Of a stretch of DNA of 12,745 nucleotides, positions 6,340 to 12,745 are shown piece by piece. Made by a program: the position numbers and the translations under genes. The notes beneath the pieces are model-generated. The model was not told the origin of the DNA. It worked only from the letters and a program-made list of their open reading frames with translations, and ran no database searches. Positions within the stretch are counted from its first letter, which is position 1; the number at the start of each line of letters is the position of its first letter. Source of the stretch: Candidatus Schekmanbacteria bacterium (lineage in GTDB: Bacteria; CSSED10-310; JACPHN01); the NCBI GenBank assembly GCA_016188575.1, contig JACPHN010000035.1:1-12745 (forward strand), written 5' to 3'.

Positions 6340-7524
6340 ATGAAGCGAAATCGCAATGTTGGCATCGTCGGCGTGGGGCAGACCGTGCACTCGAGTCACC
6401 GCGAGGACGTCAACCAACCCGAGCTCATCTACGAAGCCGTGCGCGAGGCGCTGGAGCACGCGCACCTCAAGATCGCCGACGTCGACTGCATTATCCACGG
6501 GAACATGGAGCTGTTCGAAATGGTGCATCAGCCGGACCTGTGGCACTCGCTCGGGACGGGCGCCGCGGGCAAGGAGGTGCTGCGCGTCACCACAGGCGGC
6601 ACGACCGGGACAACGCTGATGTGTGCGGCCGATCACCTGGTGGCCTCCGGCTTGCATGACGTGGTCATGGCGGTCGGCGTCGAGAAGCTCCAGGAAGGCC
6701 ACACGACCGGCGGCATCACGAACATGGCCGACCCGCTGTGGGCGCGCCAGCTCCAGACCGGCGCGCTCACGGGGTTGAGCGCCGACGCGCTCATCTACGA
6801 GTTCGGCGCCGAGCGCGCCCGCCGCGCGTCGATGATCTATAGAGTCATCATGGACCGCCACGCCGCGCTGAACCCCAAGGCCCATCGCCGCTTCGGGTTC
6901 ACGATGGAGCAGATCGACGCGCTCGCCGCCAGCTCGCCTCGCCTGGTCGGCGAGCTACGCATGGTCCACATGTGCTCGCAGAGCGACGGAGCGTGCGCCG
7001 TCATCGTCGCGAGCGAAGAGCGCGCCAGGCGCATCCGCCCGAACCCCGCCTGGATCGAGGACCACGCCACCGTCCATCGCGAAGAAATGTTCGGCGTGTT
7101 CGGCGGGTTGCCGATACGCAGCACCATGCGCCACGCCGCCGAGGAGATCTTTGCGCGCCGCGGGATTCGCGAGCCGCGACGCGAGATCGACGTCTTCGAG
7201 ATGTACGATCCGTCGAGCTGGTGGGGCATCGAATGGCTCAAGGAGTTCTTGCTGCTGGAGGGGGACGCCCACCTGCGCATGATCGAGGACGAGGCCATCG
7301 CGATCACGGGGGACTTTCCCGTCAATCCATCGGGCGGCGTCATCGCTTCCAACCCGATCGGCGCCACGGCGCTGGTGCGCGTCGGCGAGGCCGCTCTGCA
7401 GGTGATGGGTGAGGCGGGAGCGCATCAGGTGCCGAAAGCGGTCGAGCGCGCCCTGGCTTCGGGCTTCGGCGGCACCCTGTGGACGGTGCTTTTTCTGCTG
7501 TCGCGAAAGCTGCCGGTATGGTAG
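6340..7524 (+). CDS. Thiolase-fold protein 2 lacking catalytic Cys/His
   Basis: A 394-aa second thiolase-superfamily protein, clearly divergent from its upstream neighbour. ATG 6340 has AGAAGGAG (6326-6333) as ribosome-binding site; in-frame codons upstream lie within thiolase-like gene 1. The first strand is NVGIVGVGQTVHSSHRED (6-23). The nucleophile loop is TTGGTTGTT (84-92), with Thr/Gly where Cys would be. The core SQSDGACAVIVAS (213-225) and VNPSGGVIASNPIGATALVR (328-347) are conserved, but the GHP histidine is Asn338. In place of the usual histidine loop it has an aromatic cluster, VFEMYDPSSWWGIEWLKEF (285-303), which could line a pocket and offers Tyr289. Two catalytically altered thiolase-fold proteins beside two DUF35 genes suggest a mixed complex, or two aldolases with different substrates. 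A condensing ketothiolase is unlikely given the missing residues. Confidence 0.85.
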   Translation: MKRNRNVGIVGVGQTVHSSHREDVNQPELIYEAVREALEHAHLKIADVDCIIHGNMELFEMVHQPDLWHSLGTGAAGKEVLRVTTGGTTGTTLMCAADHLVASGLHDVVMAVGVEKLQEGHTTGGITNMADPLWARQLQTGALTGLSADALIYEFGAERARRASMIYRVIMDRHAALNPKAHRRFGFTMEQIDALAASSPRLVGELRMVHMCSQSDGACAVIVASEERARRIRPNPAWIEDHATVHREEMFGVFGGLPIRSTMRHAAEEIFARRGIREPRREIDVFEMYDPSSWWGIEWLKEFLLLEGDAHLRMIEDEAIAITGDFPVNPSGGVIASNPIGATALVRVGEAALQVMGEAGAHQVPKAVERALASGFGGTLWTVLFLLSRKLPVW

Positions 7525-7544
7525 CGAAGGCGGAGGAGGTCAAC

Positions 7545-8408
7545 ATGAGCGACATCGCGATACCGGTAACAGTCGACGACATCTTCGGAACCATGGAGAA
7601 GCGCGTCAACCCGGACGGCATCGCCGGGGTGTCGGCGCGCTACGGATACGAAATCACCGGCGAGGGCGGCGGCACCTGGACCGTCGCCGTGGACAAGGGG
7701 AAGGTCGCCGTCACCCGGGGGCTCGAGAGCGTCAACGTAAAATCGATCATTTCGGCGAGCGACTTCATCGCTCTGAACCTTGGCAAGCTCGACGGCATGA
7801 CCGCGTTTACCACGGGCCGCCTCCGGGTCGAGGGCGACATGGCGCTCATGCTGAAGGCGCCGCGTTTTTTCAAGAAATACGTGCCGCCGGCGCCGGCAGG
7901 CGTGGCGGCCGAGGCCCCGCGCGCGGAGCTCGTCGTGCTCAGGCAGATCCTCTCCATCCCGCAGCGATTTGCCACGGGGCCAATCATGGGCAAGTTCCTG
8001 AGCGCTCTGAAGGAGCGCAAGATTCTCGCGATTCGGTGCTCGCGCTGCGGTAAGCGACTCCTGCCGGCGCGCGAGGTCTGCGCGGATTGCGTCGCGCCGG
8101 CGACGGATTGGGTCGAGGTGGGTCCCGGCGGGAAGCTGACGATGTACGACATCACCTACTACGCGAGCCCCGATCCACTCACCGGGGAGAGCCGCGAGAC
8201 GCCATACGTCTCCGCCCACATCCTGCTGGATGGTTGCGAGGGCCAGGAGACGTTCTGGCACGAGGTCAACCCGGACCACATTCCGCGGATGCACCCGGGC
8301 GCGCGCGTCTGGCCCGTCTGGAATGAGCAGCGTCGCGGAGCGATCACCGACATTCGACATTTCGACGTCGTCGACGAGAACGACACCGCGGAAGGGGTGG
8401 CACTGTGA
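7545..8408 (+). CDS. SCP2 sterol-carrier domain fused to a Zn-ribbon/OB-fold DUF35 domain
   Basis: A 287-aa two-domain protein. Residues 1-112 match the SCP2 lipid-carrier fold, with TWTVAVDKGKVAVTRG (44-59), VKSIISASDFIALNLGKLDG (65-84) and AFTTGRLRVEGDMALMLKA (87-105). After a Pro/Ala linker and the helix typical of DUF35 (GKFLSALKERKILAIRC, 149-165), a rubredoxin-like zinc ribbon has C165-x2-C168 and C179-x2-C182. An OB fold follows (about 187-272, with PYVSAHILLDG at 220-230). DUF35 proteins are obligate partners of thiolase-fold enzymes: ChsH2 with Ltp2 in steroid catabolism, and the archaeal thiolase/HMG-CoA synthase complex. Here the SCP2 domain may present a hydrophobic acyl chain. 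ATG 7545 has AGGAGGT (7534-7540) upstream; the gene sits 20 nt after thiolase-like gene 2 and overlaps the next by 4 bases. Confidence 0.88.
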   Translation: MSDIAIPVTVDDIFGTMEKRVNPDGIAGVSARYGYEITGEGGGTWTVAVDKGKVAVTRGLESVNVKSIISASDFIALNLGKLDGMTAFTTGRLRVEGDMALMLKAPRFFKKYVPPAPAGVAAEAPRAELVVLRQILSIPQRFATGPIMGKFLSALKERKILAIRCSRCGKRLLPAREVCADCVAPATDWVEVGPGGKLTMYDITYYASPDPLTGESRETPYVSAHILLDGCEGQETFWHEVNPDHIPRMHPGARVWPVWNEQRRGAITDIRHFDVVDENDTAEGVAL

Positions 8409-8872
8409 GCGCGGACACGCATGACTGCTTCGTCGTCGAGGGAAAGCTGGCACTGCCATATCAGTACTTCGCGGGCAAGACCGGCAGCCGCTTCCTGACC
8501 TCGCTGCGCGATGACAAGCGCATTCTGGGGCTGCGCTGCGAACGCTGCCGCAAGGTCTTCGTGCCGCCTCGCGAGACCTGCCAGGGGTGTTTCGAGCCGA
8601 TCGCGGGAAACTGGGTCGAGGTGGCTGCTACCGGCACGGTGACCGGGTTCACCGTCGTGCGCTACGCCGAACCGCACCAGCCGCTGGCGCCGCCATACGT
8701 GCTCGCGCTGATCAAGCTCGACGGCGCGGACACCGCGCTCGTGCACCTCGTGACAGGGGTGAGCCCGGAAGACGTGCGCACGGGGATGAGGGTGCGGGCG
8801 CACTGGGCCGCGCAGCCGGTGGCGACGATCCTGGCGATCGACAGTTTTCGCCCGGCCGAGGAGCGGTCGTGA
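8405..8872 (+). CDS. Zn-ribbon/OB-fold DUF35 protein
   Basis: A 155-aa stand-alone DUF35 protein. The N-terminal helix (LPYQYFAGKTGSRFLTSLRD, 17-36) precedes a zinc ribbon with C45-x2-C48 and C59-x2-C62. An OB fold follows (about 68-148), including GTVTGFTVVRYAEPHQP (77-93) and PPYVLALIKLDG (96-107). It is a paralogue of the DUF35 half of the upstream protein but lacks the SCP2 domain. Start is GTG 8405, overlapping the previous stop in the pattern GTGA, which implies translational coupling. By family precedent it should bind one of the two thiolase-fold proteins and help position the CoA thioester. It is the last gene of the operon; 232 bases separate it from the next gene. Confidence 0.9.
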   Translation: MSADTHDCFVVEGKLALPYQYFAGKTGSRFLTSLRDDKRILGLRCERCRKVFVPPRETCQGCFEPIAGNWVEVAATGTVTGFTVVRYAEPHQPLAPPYVLALIKLDGADTALVHLVTGVSPEDVRTGMRVRAHWAAQPVATILAIDSFRPAEERS

Positions 8873-8921
8873 AGAGTGCTGAGGGCTGGGGGCCGGGAGC
8901 GTCTACCTCTCAAGACATTCT

Positions 8922-8951
8922 GCCGACGCCCGCTTTCGGCGGAAGTGTCGG
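8922..8951 (+). terminator. GC-rich hairpin after the operon, doubtful terminator
   Basis: Fifty bases after the last operon stop, CCGAC (8923-8927) can pair with GTCGG (8947-8951), and nested or competing stems such as GCCGA (8922-8926) with TCGGC (8936-8940) are possible. No T-run follows; the next bases are GGTGGGG. A Rho-independent terminator is therefore not established, and the fold may simply reflect base composition. Confidence 0.2.
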
Positions 8952-9026
8952 GGTGGGGTGCTTCGTGATGTGCTTTCCGCACAGCTCGCAGTCGCACAGG
9001 CGGTGGATTTAGGGATTGCTTGCAGG

Positions 9027-9055
9027 TTGACAGGACCGGTTCGGAATGTCATCAT
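9027..9055 (+). promoter_or_regulatory. Candidate extended -10 promoter of the surface-protein gene
   Basis: A perfect TTGACA (9027-9032) is followed after 17 bases by CATCAT (9050-9055), four of six matches to the -10 consensus. It is preceded by TGT (9047-9049), the extended -10 element. Transcription would begin near 9062 and leave a leader of roughly 40 bases before ATG 9105. It is the best promoter-like sequence in the window and suggests the surface-protein gene is transcribed separately from the acyl-CoA operon. Confidence 0.5.
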
Positions 9056-9104
9056 CGATTCGCGAGGGCTGAAAGCAAGCAGTCCCCGGCGAAAGAGGGG
9101 AAGA

Positions 9105-12100
9105 ATGGTGCTCCGAGAGGCAAATGCGAGGTTGAATCGCGTGAGCTCGACGGCCGTGGCTGCGTTCGCGGCCGGGGTGGTGGGCGATGCCGCGATGCTG
9201 GCGTGCTCGACCACGGCTGCGGCGGCGCCGGTGACGGCGATTTCCGGGCACGCCTACCTGAGCGGCGCGGCGGAGCACGGCGGGATCGCGGTCTCCCTAA
9301 CGCAGGTGCACGTGGGGTTCTCCGGACCGGCATTGGCGGCGCTGCTGATCGCGCTGGCGGTGGTCGTGGCGATGGCGTGGCGGCGCGGAGCCGGCCGGCC
9401 AGCGCGTCTCGCGGTTGCGGGAGCGATGGCGCTCGCAATCGCGGGGGGGGGGGGGCGAGTTTGGGTTGCAGATGCGCTCGTCGATCCCCTCGAGGCGGTG
9501 ACCGACGCGAGCGGAAGCTTTTCGTTCGTTGCCCCCGCGGCGGAGACGGTGTTCGCGCCGGGAAGCTACGATCTGAGGTATCGCCGGGAGGGGTACTCGG
9601 AGGCGCGCCGGTTTGTGGCGATCGGCGCGGATGACGGGTCGACAGTGGTCCTGGACGCGGTGACACTGGCGGCGGAGGGGGCGAGCCCGACGCCGAGCGC
9701 CACGGGAACCGCGCGCGCGACCGAGACGCCGAGCGTCACGGCGACAGCGACCGCGGAGCCGACCGCGTCGGGAACGGCAACGGTGACGCCGGCGGCGGGC
9801 GTGCCCAGCGCAACCGGCACAGCGACGGGTATTCCGACGGCGACTCCGACAGCGGAGGTGGCGTCGAGCCCGACCCCGACATCGACTGTTCAGACGGCAA
9901 CCGCGACGGTCACGAGCGTGACCGCGGCGACCTCGACATCTACGGCGACGTCCACGCCAGCGCCTCCCGCGGCTACGGCCACCTCGACGGCGCTCCCCAC
10001 CGCGAGCGCTACCGCGACGGCAACGCCACCGCTTCCGCCGACCTCCACGCCAACGCCCACATCCACGCGAACACCCACTCCAACCGCGACGCCGACCGAG
10101 ACGCCGACACCCACGCCCTCCCTCACCCCAATCCCGACCGCCGGCAGCGAAGACGTCCTGCCGCCGCCCGGCGACGCGCCGCGGGCGGCAATCACCCTCG
10201 GCACGACCTTTGAGGAGCGCGCCGACTTCCTCTACACCGGGGCATCGCCGGCCCAGACCGGCGTCGCCCCGGGAACGCTCATCGCCGCGCGCCTGGCCAT
10301 CGTCCGCGGCCGCGTCACCGGCGCCGCCGGGACCGGGCTTGCCGGGGTCGCGGTTGCGGTTCTCGATCACCCCGACCTCGGCGCCACCCAGACGCGCGCC
10401 GACGGCGGCTATGACCTCGCGGTCAACGGCGGAACGTCGCTCGTGCTGACGTTCGCCGCGAGCGGATACCTGCCGGTCCAGCGCCCGGTCGATGCCCCCT
10501 GGAACGTCATTACGCGTATCGACGACGTCGTCCTGACCGCGGCGCAGGCGGCCGCCGCGGCGGTGGACACCTCCGGTCCGGAGGCGATCGCGGTCGTGCG
10601 CGGCGATGTCGAGAGCGACGCCGACGGGACCCGGCAGGCGACGGTGTTCTTCGCCCAGGGAGCGGTCGCCACGCTGCAGCTCCCCGGTGGTGGCACGCAG
10701 GACCTCACCGCGTTTCACGTCAGGGTGAAGGAATTCACCGTCGGGGAGCGCGGCCCGGAGGCGATGCCGGGACCGCTCGGGCCGACGGTCGGCTACACCT
10801 ACGCAGCCGAGCTGTCGCTCGACGAGGCCGATGCCGCGGGCGCGACAAGTGTCTCGTTCGATCGCCCTGTGATCTTCTATGGGGACAACTTCCTGGGCTA
10901 CCCGGTCGGCGAGACCGTGCCCGCGGGGTGGTTCGATCGCGCGCGCGGCGTCTGGGTGCCGGGCGACAACGGCCTCATCGTCGCGATCATCGGCACGACC
11001 GGAGACCTCGCGGAGCTCGACCTCGACGGCAGTGGACAGGCGGCCGATGCGGCCGCGTTGGCGGCAATCGGGATCGGCGACGACGAGCGGCGGCAGCTCG
11101 CGGCGCTCTACACCGCCGGCACCGAGCTGTGGCGGGTGCCGCTCGGCCATTTCACCCCCTGGGACTACAACTGGCCCGTCGGTCCGCCGCCCTACGCCTG
11201 GTGGCCCGAGCAACCCGACCCCGTCAAGCCCGTTCCGACGCCCGAGAAGCCGCACAAGAAGTGCCAGTCGTCGGCGATCGAGTGCGAGGGGCAGGTGCTG
11301 ACGGAGCGCGTCGCGATCCCCGGCGCGCCATTCTCGCTGGTCTACCGCAGCGACCGCGCGGTCGGCTACGCGGGCGAGCGGACACTCGAGATTCCGCTTG
11401 TCGACGTCGACGGCACGCTGCCGCCGGGCGTCGTGGCCGTGGCCGTGAACGTGGCGGTCGCGGGGCGGTTTTACGAGGAGCGCATCGAAACGCCCGGCGC
11501 ACAGCGGACGTTTACCTTCCCGTGGCCGGCGTGGGATGGGAAAACGGCGCTGGGCGAGAGCGTCGGTTGCGGGGAGGAGACGGCGACCGTGGAGGTCGGC
11601 TACATCTTCGACGCGGTGCGCGCGGTCGGGGGGCAGGCGTTCGGTGAGTCTGGAGAAACGTTTGTCACCGCTGACGTCATGCGCAACGAAATCGGGCTGT
11701 GGCGCCGATCGTCGGTGGCGCTCGGCGCTTGCCCGGCCTCGACAGGCGGCGGTGGATACCGCTCGGGACGCGACGCCGCGCCGGTGCAGCCCGCCGATCC
11801 CTGGGCGAGCCTCGCCGGCTGGAGCCTGAGCATCCAGCACGCGTTCGATCCCAAGGCGCGCATTCTCCATCTCGGCGGCGGGGCGCGCCTGCGCAAGCCG
11901 CCCGCGACGGTAGGAATCGTCGCGGGCACGGGAACCGCGGGCGCGGGTGGTGACGGCGGCCCGGCGGGCGAGGCCGAGCTGAACGGCCCGAGTGGTGTCG
12001 CCGCCGGACCGGACGGCGCGCTCTACATCGCCGACACGGGGAACCACCGGGTGCGCCGGGTGCGGCCGGACGGGATCATCGAGACTTTTGCCGGCACGGA

Positions 12101-12745
12101 CACAGCGGGTTACAGTGGTGACGGCGGGCCGGCAACGGCCGCGCGGCTCACCTTGCCCGTCGCGGTCGAGGTGGCACCGGACGGCGGCGTCCTGATCGTG
12201 GAGAACGACCTGCACGTCCGCGTGCGGCGGGTGGGTGCGGACGGGGTGATCGAGACGATCGCTGACTATCCATTCGGGGGCGCCGGACGTTCCGCGGGAC
12301 CGCTGGCGACTGGCGGGTCCGCGGGTGGCGACGTGGCGGTCGCTCCGGACGGCGCCATCTACGTCGCCGACCCCTACCACGCGAAGCTGTACCGGATCGG
12401 CACGGACGGCGTTAGCCGCGAGGTCGCGGGCACCGGAGCTCCCGGTGACAGCGGCGACGGCGGCCCTGCGAGCGCCGCCGCGCTCAGCAGCCCGGAAGCC
12501 GTCGCGGTCGACTCCTTCGGGATGGTCTACATCGCCGACGCGCGCAGCCACAAGGTTCGCGCGATCGCGCCGAGCGGCATCATCTCGACGTGGGCAGGTA
12601 CGGGGTCCAGCGGCGCCTGCACGGCCGGGGACGACGCGTCGTGCGGCGACGGCGGCGCGGCGACCGCGGGAGAGCTGAGCGGCAGCGGCGGGCTCGCCGT
12701 GACGCCGGACGGGCGCTTGCTGGTCAGCGATACCGAACAGGGGCG
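9105..12745 (+). CDS. Teneurin/RHS-like surface protein with NHL propeller (3' end outside window)
   Basis: One frame is open without a stop from ATG 9105 to the window end, 1213 complete codons, with strong coding bias throughout. GAGGGGA (9095-9101) is the likely ribosome-binding site. Layout: a hydrophobic N-terminus (about 13-42) serving as export signal or anchor; a carboxypeptidase-regulatory-like beta domain (43-66 and 127-180) split by a hydrophobic hairpin (75-113); a Thr/Pro/Ala stalk (194-347); a second such beta domain (399-461). Then come a beta-rich region with PAGWFDRARGVWVPGDNG (605-622) and HFTPWDYNWPVGPPP (682-696), an FN-plug-like segment (VLTERVAIPGAPFSLVYRSD, 731-750) and NHL repeats (936 to the end). 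This order is that of bacterial RHS/teneurin-like giants, which continue into a YD-repeat shell and often a variable toxin tip. Those parts are not in the window, so toxin function is inference. Confidence 0.88.
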   Translation, partial: MVLREANARLNRVSSTAVAAFAAGVVGDAAMLACSTTAAAAPVTAISGHAYLSGAAEHGGIAVSLTQVHVGFSGPALAALLIALAVVVAMAWRRGAGRPARLAVAGAMALAIAGGGGRVWVADALVDPLEAVTDASGSFSFVAPAAETVFAPGSYDLRYRREGYSEARRFVAIGADDGSTVVLDAVTLAAEGASPTPSATGTARATETPSVTATATAEPTASGTATVTPAAGVPSATGTATGIPTATPTAEVASSPTPTSTVQTATATVTSVTAATSTSTATSTPAPPAATATSTALPTASATATATPPLPPTSTPTPTSTRTPTPTATPTETPTPTPSLTPIPTAGSEDVLPPPGDAPRAAITLGTTFEERADFLYTGASPAQTGVAPGTLIAARLAIVRGRVTGAAGTGLAGVAVAVLDHPDLGATQTRADGGYDLAVNGGTSLVLTFAASGYLPVQRPVDAPWNVITRIDDVVLTAAQAAAAAVDTSGPEAIAVVRGDVESDADGTRQATVFFAQGAVATLQLPGGGTQDLTAFHVRVKEFTVGERGPEAMPGPLGPTVGYTYAAELSLDEADAAGATSVSFDRPVIFYGDNFLGYPVGETVPAGWFDRARGVWVPGDNGLIVAIIGTTGDLAELDLDGSGQAADAAALAAIGIGDDERRQLAALYTAGTELWRVPLGHFTPWDYNWPVGPPPYAWWPEQPDPVKPVPTPEKPHKKCQSSAIECEGQVLTERVAIPGAPFSLVYRSDRAVGYAGERTLEIPLVDVDGTLPPGVVAVAVNVAVAGRFYEERIETPGAQRTFTFPWPAWDGKTALGESVGCGEETATVEVGYIFDAVRAVGGQAFGESGETFVTADVMRNEIGLWRRSSVALGACPASTGGGGYRSGRDAAPVQPADPWASLAGWSLSIQHAFDPKARILHLGGGARLRKPPATVGIVAGTGTAGAGGDGGPAGEAELNGPSGVAAGPDGALYIADTGNHRVRRVRPDGIIETFAGTDTAGYSGDGGPATAARLTLPVAVEVAPDGGVLIVENDLHVRVRRVGADGVIETIADYPFGGAGRSAGPLATGGSAGGDVAVAPDGAIYVADPYHAKLYRIGTDGVSREVAGTGAPGDSGDGGPASAAALSSPEAVAVDSFGMVYIADARSHKVRAIAPSGIISTWAGTGSSGACTAGDDASCGDGGAATAGELSGSGGLAVTPDGRLLVSDTEQG
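9443..9455 (+). repeat. 13-G homopolymer inside the surface-protein gene
   Basis: Thirteen consecutive G residues span the codons for Gly114-Gly117 in the loop after the hydrophobic hairpin. At this length the surrounding frame is continuous on both sides. Gain or loss of one G would truncate the protein before the stalk. Such tracts are known slippage sites in other bacteria and also common assembly-error sites. Confidence 0.9.
9684..10145 (+). repeat. Low-complexity Thr/Pro/Ala stalk coding region
   Basis: About 154 codons encode mostly Thr, Pro, Ala and Ser, becoming a near-regular TPTPTxTPT pattern toward the end (STPTPTSTRTPTPTATPTET). The DNA is a degenerate ACG/ACC/CCG/GCG array rather than exact repeats, so it has drifted or been selected at protein level. 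Segments of this kind usually form extended, often glycosylated, stalks that project a domain from the cell surface. It separates the membrane-proximal domains from the NHL/RHS part. The antisense strand gives Val/Ala/Gly-rich open frames here that are by-products. Confidence 0.85.
11910..12745 (+). repeat. NHL beta-propeller repeats with 168-nt period
   Basis: At least five NHL-type blades can be seen, each ending a strand with an IADxxxHxVRxV-like segment: YIADTGNHRVRRV, LIVENDLHVRVRRV, YVADPYHAKLYRI, YIADARSHKVRAI and LLVSDTEQG (cut by the window). The loop motif GDGGPA starts at 11952, 12120 and 12456, spaced by exactly one and two units of 168 nt (56 codons). The blade between the last two has lost the loop motif. 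A fourth copy (GDGGAA, 12648) is 24 nt late because of an inserted loop with two Cys (residues 1172 and 1180). In teneurins and RHS relatives such a propeller sits just before the YD shell. Confidence 0.85.

Noticed and set aside
7425-8459. Minus-strand open frame of 344 codons
   Set aside because: Antisense to the SCP2-DUF35 gene, which has clear domains and a strong start signal. The antisense translation shows no recognisable motif.
9684-10145. Tandem DNA repeat array or recombination site in the Thr/Pro region
   Set aside because: The repetition is at amino-acid level with varied codons. No exact DNA unit recurs in tandem over a useful length.
9297-12551. Minus-strand open frame of 1084 codons
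   Set aside because: It lies wholly antisense to the surface-protein gene. Its translation is Arg/Gly/His-rich with no domain signature and lengthy RRR/RGR runs, which is the expected by-product of a high-GC gene on the other strand.
1-12745. tRNA, rRNA, CRISPR arrays, complete insertion sequences
   Set aside because: I saw no cloverleaf-like tRNA sequence, no rRNA segment, no regularly spaced short repeats and no transposase flanked by inverted repeats.

Overview
The window looks like chromosomal DNA from an uncultured, high-GC, soil- or sediment-type proteobacterial relative. It has strong G/C bias at third codon positions, good Shine-Dalgarno sites and tight gene packing. The mix of paired acyl-CoA dehydrogenases, thiolase/DUF35 genes and a Thr-Pro-stalked NHL/RHS-type surface protein recalls Candidatus Binatota or deltaproteobacterial genomes. 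That placement is an inference from gene content; nothing in the window proves it.

Left end (1-1142): a minus-strand gene of unknown function runs off the left edge. Divergent from it is a plus-strand gene of unknown function that carries an in-frame TGA (372-374) and is probably a decaying pseudogene. A non-coding stretch follows (1143-1559) with a hairpin and a candidate promoter (perfect TTGACA box) and a 10-bp palindrome ahead of the next operon.

Centre (1560-8872): eight plus-strand genes with gaps of 61 nt or less, or overlapping, form one probable operon. In order they are acyl-CoA dehydrogenase, degenerate acyl-CoA dehydrogenase-like partner, TetR regulator, PHP-domain metallo-phosphoesterase, thiolase-like protein 1, thiolase-like protein 2, an SCP2/Zn-ribbon-OB (DUF35) fusion, and a stand-alone DUF35 protein. 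Both thiolase-like proteins lack the catalytic Cys and His of true thiolases. This matches the thiolase-fold aldolases (Ltp2 type) that work with DUF35 partners in steroid side-chain degradation. The likely theme is acyl-CoA dehydrogenation followed by retro-aldol cleavage of a bulky or branched acyl-CoA, controlled by TetR. The hydratase needed between these steps is not in the window, and the substrate is unknown.

Right end (9105-12745): one continuous plus-strand reading frame of at least 1213 codons stays open at the window edge. It encodes a secreted or membrane-anchored protein with this order: a carboxypeptidase-regulatory-like beta domain interrupted by a hydrophobic hairpin, a ~150-residue Thr/Pro/Ala stalk, a second beta domain, an RHS/teneurin-type FN-plug-like region, and NHL beta-propeller repeats with exact 168-nt spacing. 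The arrangement predicts RHS/YD repeats, and possibly a C-terminal toxin, beyond the window. A 13-G homopolymer lies inside the coding sequence near its 5' end.
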